From assembly GCA_905234645.1 (NCBI GenBank), contig CAJOIS010000032.1, positions 1 through 46,280 of the forward strand: a DNA stretch of 46,280 nt, given 5' to 3'. Each line of letters starts with the position of its first letter. Within the stretch, counting starts at the first letter, position 1. This document shows, piece after piece, positions 43,283-46,280 of the stretch. Under the pieces are notes generated by a model. That model had not been told where the DNA came from. It made no database searches and saw nothing but the letters and a program-made list of their open reading frames with translations. A program made the translations under genes and the position numbers. The stretch is from an uncultured Bacteroidales bacterium (GTDB lineage Bacteria > Bacteroidota > Bacteroidia > Bacteroidales > F082).

Positions 43283-43714
43283 ATGAAATTCTATGACATT
43301 GACTCAGTTTTCACCTTCGGAAAATACGAGGGCATGACCATTGCCGAAGTGTATGAGAAAGACCCTAAATACTTGAAATACTGCGAAGAAAACATTGACG
43401 AGTTCTACGTCTCCCCTTCCGTGATGCGTGAGCTGAAGTCGATGAACCGCGCCATCAACGACTCAGCTTTGCTTGACGTCAACTTCGACAAGATGAGCGA
43501 CGACGAGATCAGCAGCTTCATCAGCGGACACGAAGAGGAAGAATCCTTTGACGAAGAGCGTTTGGAACATGACTTCGACTGGGACAATAACGACTTCGCC
43601 GACGACTCGCCGTTTGACGAATTTGAGGATGAATTCGACGAAGACGAATTCAACGATGAGTTCGGCGACAGCTTTGATGAAAGCTTCGACGGCGGAATTG
43701 ATGATTTGTATTAA
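43283..43714 (+). CDS. ExoX-C-like domain protein with highly acidic tail
   Basis: 143 residues. Residues 9-38 (VFTFGKYEGMTIAEVYEKDPKYLKYCEEN) match the small domain often found at the C-terminus of exonuclease X-like enzymes. No nuclease domain accompanies it. From about residue 80 the chain is nearly all Asp/Glu/Phe/Ser (FDEFEDEFDEDEFNDEFGD), a DNA-mimic-like acidic tail probably disordered. Start supported by an AAAGGAAATA stretch before the ATG. The role is unknown. Confidence 0.75.
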   Translation: MKFYDIDSVFTFGKYEGMTIAEVYEKDPKYLKYCEENIDEFYVSPSVMRELKSMNRAINDSALLDVNFDKMSDDEISSFISGHEEEESFDEERLEHDFDWDNNDFADDSPFDEFEDEFDEDEFNDEFGDSFDESFDGGIDDLY

Positions 43715-43721
43715 GTAGCAT

Positions 43722-43778
43722 AAAAAAGCCTGCCCATTATGTCATTCCCTTGGGAATCTATAATGGGCAGGCTTTTTT
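43722..43778. terminator. Bidirectional terminator between convergent genes
   Basis: Perfect 19-bp outer stem (AAAAAAGCCTGCCCATTAT and its complement), with an inner ATTCCC/GGGAAT hairpin and T tracts on both strands. Confidence 0.93.
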
Positions 43779-43785
43779 TGTTTGT

Positions 43786-44727
43786 TTATGCGTTAATCCG
43801 TTCCGAGATGGAATATACCCGCTTGTCACGTTGCGTGGAGGTAATCATCTCAGCGAGGAAACCTGTAGAGAACAGTTGCACGCCAATGACGATGGCCAAC
43901 AGGGCAAAGTAGAACAAGGGTCTGCGCGTCATGCCATAGACATGGAAGAACAGGCGTGAACATGCCAAATACACGGCGATAATGAAACCAATCAGGAAGG
44001 TAATGGAACCCAGCAATCCGAAGAAGTGCATCGGGCGGTTGCTGAACTTCGAGATGAAGTTGATGGTCACGAGATCGAGGTAGCCACGGATGAAACGGCT
44101 CATGCCGAACTTGCTGCTGCCGTATTTCCGCTTCTGATGGTGCACCACCTTCTCCCCTATGTGGCTAAAGCCGTTCATCTTGGCGATGACAGGGATGTAA
44201 CGGTGCATCTCGCCATACACCTGGATGCTTTTCACCACCTCGTTGCGGTAAGCCTTCAGGCCGCAGTTGAAGTCGTGCAACTTGATGCCCGACATCACGC
44301 GCGTGGTCCAGTTGAAAAACTTCGAAGGGATGTTCTTGGCGATCTTGGAGTCGTAGCGTACCTTCTTCCAGCCCGAAACGAGGTCATAGCCGTCTTCCTT
44401 GATCATCTTGTAAAGCTCAGGGATTTCGTCGGGGCTGTCCTGAAGGTCGGCATCCATGGTGATGACCACATCGCCTTGCACAATTTTGAAGCCTTCGTTC
44501 AACGCCGGCGACTTGCCATAGTTTCTCCTGAAACGCAGTGCCTTCACATTGGGGTTGGCCTCCGCCAGACCTTGGATGATGGCCCAGGAATTGTCGGTGG
44601 AGCCATCGTCGACAAAGACGATTTCGTAGGAGAACTGGTGTTCTTCCATGACGCGACGAATCCATGCCTCAAGTTCGGGCAACGACTCGGCTTCATTCAG
44701 CAAGGGGACAACAACTGATATATCCAT
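43786..44727 (-). CDS. Membrane-anchored family 2 glycosyltransferase (DPM1/GtrB-like)
   Basis: 313 residues from MDISVVVPLLNEAESLPELEAWI. Catalytic GT-A domain: FVDDGSTDNSW, FRRNYGKSPALNEGFK, MDADLQDSPDEIPEL (DxD), GWKKVRYDSK, and HHQKRKYGSSKFG. Two C-terminal helices (about 232-255 and 268-292) anchor it. The set matches undecaprenyl-phosphate sugar transferases such as GtrB or ArnC, which load a sugar on the lipid carrier for envelope modification. An upstream ATG (44772) would put the coding start in a repeat and is rejected. Confidence 0.88.
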   Translation of the reverse strand: MDISVVVPLLNEAESLPELEAWIRRVMEEHQFSYEIVFVDDGSTDNSWAIIQGLAEANPNVKALRFRRNYGKSPALNEGFKIVQGDVVITMDADLQDSPDEIPELYKMIKEDGYDLVSGWKKVRYDSKIAKNIPSKFFNWTTRVMSGIKLHDFNCGLKAYRNEVVKSIQVYGEMHRYIPVIAKMNGFSHIGEKVVHHQKRKYGSSKFGMSRFIRGYLDLVTINFISKFSNRPMHFFGLLGSITFLIGFIIAVYLACSRLFFHVYGMTRRPLFYFALLAIVIGVQLFSTGFLAEMITSTQRDKRVYSISERINA

Positions 44728-44735
44728 ATTCTTTT

Positions 44736-44803
44736 GACTTCGGGACTTCGGGACTCCGAGACTTCGGGGCATTGCTGTCTCGCAGTCCCGTAGTCTCGTA
44801 GTC
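44736..44803. repeat. GACTTCGGGACT-type inverted repeat between serS and the GT2 gene
   Basis: Two 27-nt arms (44736-44762 and 44777-44803) made of near-tandem 9-nt units (GACTTCGGG, GACTACGAG), inverted with four mismatches around a 14-nt loop. Confidence 0.8.
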
Positions 44804-44814
44804 TCGCGTCAATA

Positions 44815-46092
44815 CTATCTAATCTCTGTTTTTCCGCCCATGTAGGGTTGCAGGGCTTTCGGGATGGCGACGCTACCGTCAGCGCGGAGGTTGTTCTCCA
44901 AGAAGGCGATCAACATGCGCGGCGGGGCGACCACTGTATTGTTCAAGGTGTGGGCAAAGTAGTTACCGTTCTTGCCCTTGATTCTGATCTTCAGGCGGCG
45001 TGCCTGGGCATCACCAAGATAAGAGCAGCTACCCACCTCAAAGTATTTCTTCTGGCGCGGCGACCATGCCTCCACATCCAAAGATTTCACTTTGAGGTCG
45101 GCGAGGTCACCAGAGCAGCATTCCAGCGTGCGGACGGGGATGTCCATCGAGCGGAACAAATCCACCGTGTTCTTCCACATCTGCTCGTACCAATAGTCGG
45201 CGTCCTCTTGTTTGCAGAGCACCACCATTTCCTGTTTCTCGAACTGGTGGATGCGGTACACGCCGCGTTCCTCAATGCCGTGAGCGCCTTTCTCCTTGCG
45301 GAAGCAAGGCGAGTAACTCGTCAGCGTGAGTGGCAGGGACTCTTCGGGGACGATTTGGTCAATGAACTTGCCAATCATCGAGTGCTCGCTGGTGCCGATG
45401 AGATAGAGGTCTTCGCCTTCGATCTTGTACATCATAGCATCCATCTCGGCGAAACTCATCACGCCAGAGACAATCTCGCTACGCACCATGAAAGGCGGGA
45501 TGCAGTAGGTGAAGCCACGGTCGATCATGAAATCGCGGGCGTATGAGATGACGGCGGAATGCAAGCGTGCGATGTCGCCCATGAGGTAATAGAAGCCGTT
45601 GCCAGCCACACGGTGAGCCGAGTCGAGGTCAAGACCGTTGAACTTGGCCATGATGTCGGCATGATAAGGCACCTCAAAATCAGGCACTACAGGCTCGCCA
45701 AAGCGTTCCTTCTCCACGTTGAAGGTGTCGTCCTTACCGACGGGCACAGCGGGATCAATGATGTTCGGGATAGCGTACATCACCTTGGTGAGTTGCTCCA
45801 TGAGCGAGGACTGCTGCTTGCCGAGCTGTTCCAACTCTTGTGCGTTGGCCTCGACGAGTTTCTTCATCTCGTTGGCCTTTTCGATCTCCTTGTTCTTAAA
45901 CAGGATGCCAATCTCCTTGGAGATAGAGTTACGCTGCGAGCGCAGGTCGTCGGCGCGCTGTTGGCAGTCGCAATATTGGGTGTACAAGTTAATGGCCTCG
46001 TCGACGAGGGGCAACTTGTTGTCTTGGAATTTCTTCTTGATGTTCTCGCGAACCACGTCGGGGTTCTTGACTAAAAATTTGACGTCTATCAT
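44815..46092 (-). CDS. serS: Seryl-tRNA synthetase
   Basis: 425 residues from MIDVKFLVKNPDVVREN, the standard length. An N-terminal antiparallel coiled-coil tRNA-binding arm covers about 28-105. Class II catalytic motifs follow: motif 2 SPCFRKEKGAHGIEERGVYRIHQFEK, then KYFEVGSCSYLGDAQARR with the Ser/ATP site, and motif 3 NNTVVAPPRMLIAFLENN. The frame extends 11 codons upstream into the promoter, so the inner ATG is used. Located directly after an rRNA operon. Confidence 0.97.
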   Translation of the reverse strand: MIDVKFLVKNPDVVRENIKKKFQDNKLPLVDEAINLYTQYCDCQQRADDLRSQRNSISKEIGILFKNKEIEKANEMKKLVEANAQELEQLGKQQSSLMEQLTKVMYAIPNIIDPAVPVGKDDTFNVEKERFGEPVVPDFEVPYHADIMAKFNGLDLDSAHRVAGNGFYYLMGDIARLHSAVISYARDFMIDRGFTYCIPPFMVRSEIVSGVMSFAEMDAMMYKIEGEDLYLIGTSEHSMIGKFIDQIVPEESLPLTLTSYSPCFRKEKGAHGIEERGVYRIHQFEKQEMVVLCKQEDADYWYEQMWKNTVDLFRSMDIPVRTLECCSGDLADLKVKSLDVEAWSPRQKKYFEVGSCSYLGDAQARRLKIRIKGKNGNYFAHTLNNTVVAPPRMLIAFLENNLRADGSVAIPKALQPYMGGKTEIR

Positions 46093-46122
46093 AGTGCAAT
46101 TGTTTTGCTTCGTAAAAACGGG

Positions 46123-46130
46123 CAAAGATA
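46123..46130 (-). promoter_or_regulatory. -7 promoter box for serS
   Basis: Minus strand TATCTTTG followed by CCC, 30 nt before the ATG. Confidence 0.65.
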
Positions 46131-46182
46131 GGAAAAAATATGGAAAGGAAGGAAAAAATGTGGAAAGTGAATAAAACAGTAA

Positions 46183-46208
46183 ACCCCGCCAGCTGCTGCT
46201 GACGGGGT
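46183..46208 (-). terminator. Terminator of the rRNA operon
   Basis: On the minus strand ACCCCGTCAGC, loop AGCA, GCTGGCGGGGT, followed by TTACTGTTTTATTC. It stands just past the 5S gene. Confidence 0.8.
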
Positions 46209-46218
46209 CTCCGTTGTG

Positions 46219-46280
46219 GGTGGGCGGCGAACTACTTTCCCACGGTCTCCCGCAGTATCATCGTCGCGGCGGGGCTTAAC
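46219..46280 (-). rRNA. 5S ribosomal RNA, 3' part (runs off the right edge)
   Basis: Reading leftwards from the edge, GTTAAGCCCCGCCGCG, GATGATACTGCGGGAG and GTGGGAAAGTAGTTCGCCGCCC are the 3' half of 5S rRNA (loop A/helix IV-V region). The exact 3' end is uncertain by a few bases. The rest of the rRNA operon should lie to the right of the window. Confidence 0.88.

Overview
This window comes from the chromosome of a Gram-negative Bacteroidetes, most likely a Bacteroidales member. Nearly every transcription unit is preceded by the Bacteroidetes -7 box TAnnTTTG (for example TATCTTTGC or TATTTTTGC), and Shine-Dalgarno signals are sparse. The gene content agrees: PorQ of the type IX secretion system, a long-form NusB, DUF4831, GWxTD and FISUMP proteins, a Lys-type SerA without an ACT domain, KdsA and an LpxL-like acyltransferase. 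No phage, plasmid, CRISPR array or insertion-sequence transposase was seen. There is no gene-free stretch longer than 300 bases.

Layout. 1-5.5 kb (minus): 5' part of gdhA, then guaA, a LysM/PE-repeat/ligand-binding protein and a MORN-like lipoprotein. 5.5-11.1 kb (plus): PrsW-like protease, ychF-idi, an OprP-type porin, and a YeiH-type transporter with an apparent frameshift plus a small membrane partner. 11.2-16.3 kb (plus): a tightly overlapping operon with an AmgK-like kinase fused to a RapZ C-terminal domain, a MurU-like nucleotidyltransferase and an AddB-like nuclease. 16.3-19.9 kb (minus): nusB, porQ, recF and a DUF721 (DciA-like) gene. 20.0-21.3 kb (plus): reverse rubrerythrin and ferritin. 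21.3-26.3 kb: Fe-S aldo/keto reductase (minus), aroQ (plus), then GWxTD protein, acyltransferase and glycosyltransferase 2 (minus operon). 26.4-26.6 kb (plus): two tRNA-Ser genes, the first with a damaged-looking acceptor stem. 26.6-31.2 kb (minus): rpmE2, lon and a peptide-type substrate-binding lipoprotein. 31.3-34.1 kb: a FISUMP lipoprotein divergent from a large protein joining a TIR/DUF4062-like cytosolic domain, one membrane helix and an L,D-transpeptidase domain. 34.3-38.2 kb (plus): serC (apparent frameshift), serA, a four-helix-bundle gene, and a DUF1015 gene with a cysteine-rich insert. 38.2-40.1 kb (plus): xerD and kdsA. 40.1-42.7 kb (minus): DUF4831 and a sodium:solute symporter. 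42.8-43.7 kb (plus): a DUF486 protein and an ExoX-C-like acidic protein. 43.8 kb to the end (minus): GT2, serS, and the 3' part of a 5S rRNA, so an rRNA operon lies just beyond the right edge.

How genes work together. Serine metabolism (serC, serA, serS and both tRNA-Ser genes), cell-envelope building and recycling (AmgK-RapZ/MurU, LpxL-like, KdsA, the L,D-transpeptidase fusion, LysM protein, idi) and oxidative and iron defence (rubrerythrin, ferritin) recur.

The most unusual features are (i) the inside-out TIR/SLOG-like-TM-L,D-transpeptidase protein at 32140-34143, (ii) the amino-sugar kinase-RapZ fusion, (iii) several families of small palindromic repeats that sit inside coding sequences or provide stop codons, and (iv) three apparent small indels in otherwise conserved genes (yeiH-like, serC, tRNA-Ser), which may be genuine or assembly errors.
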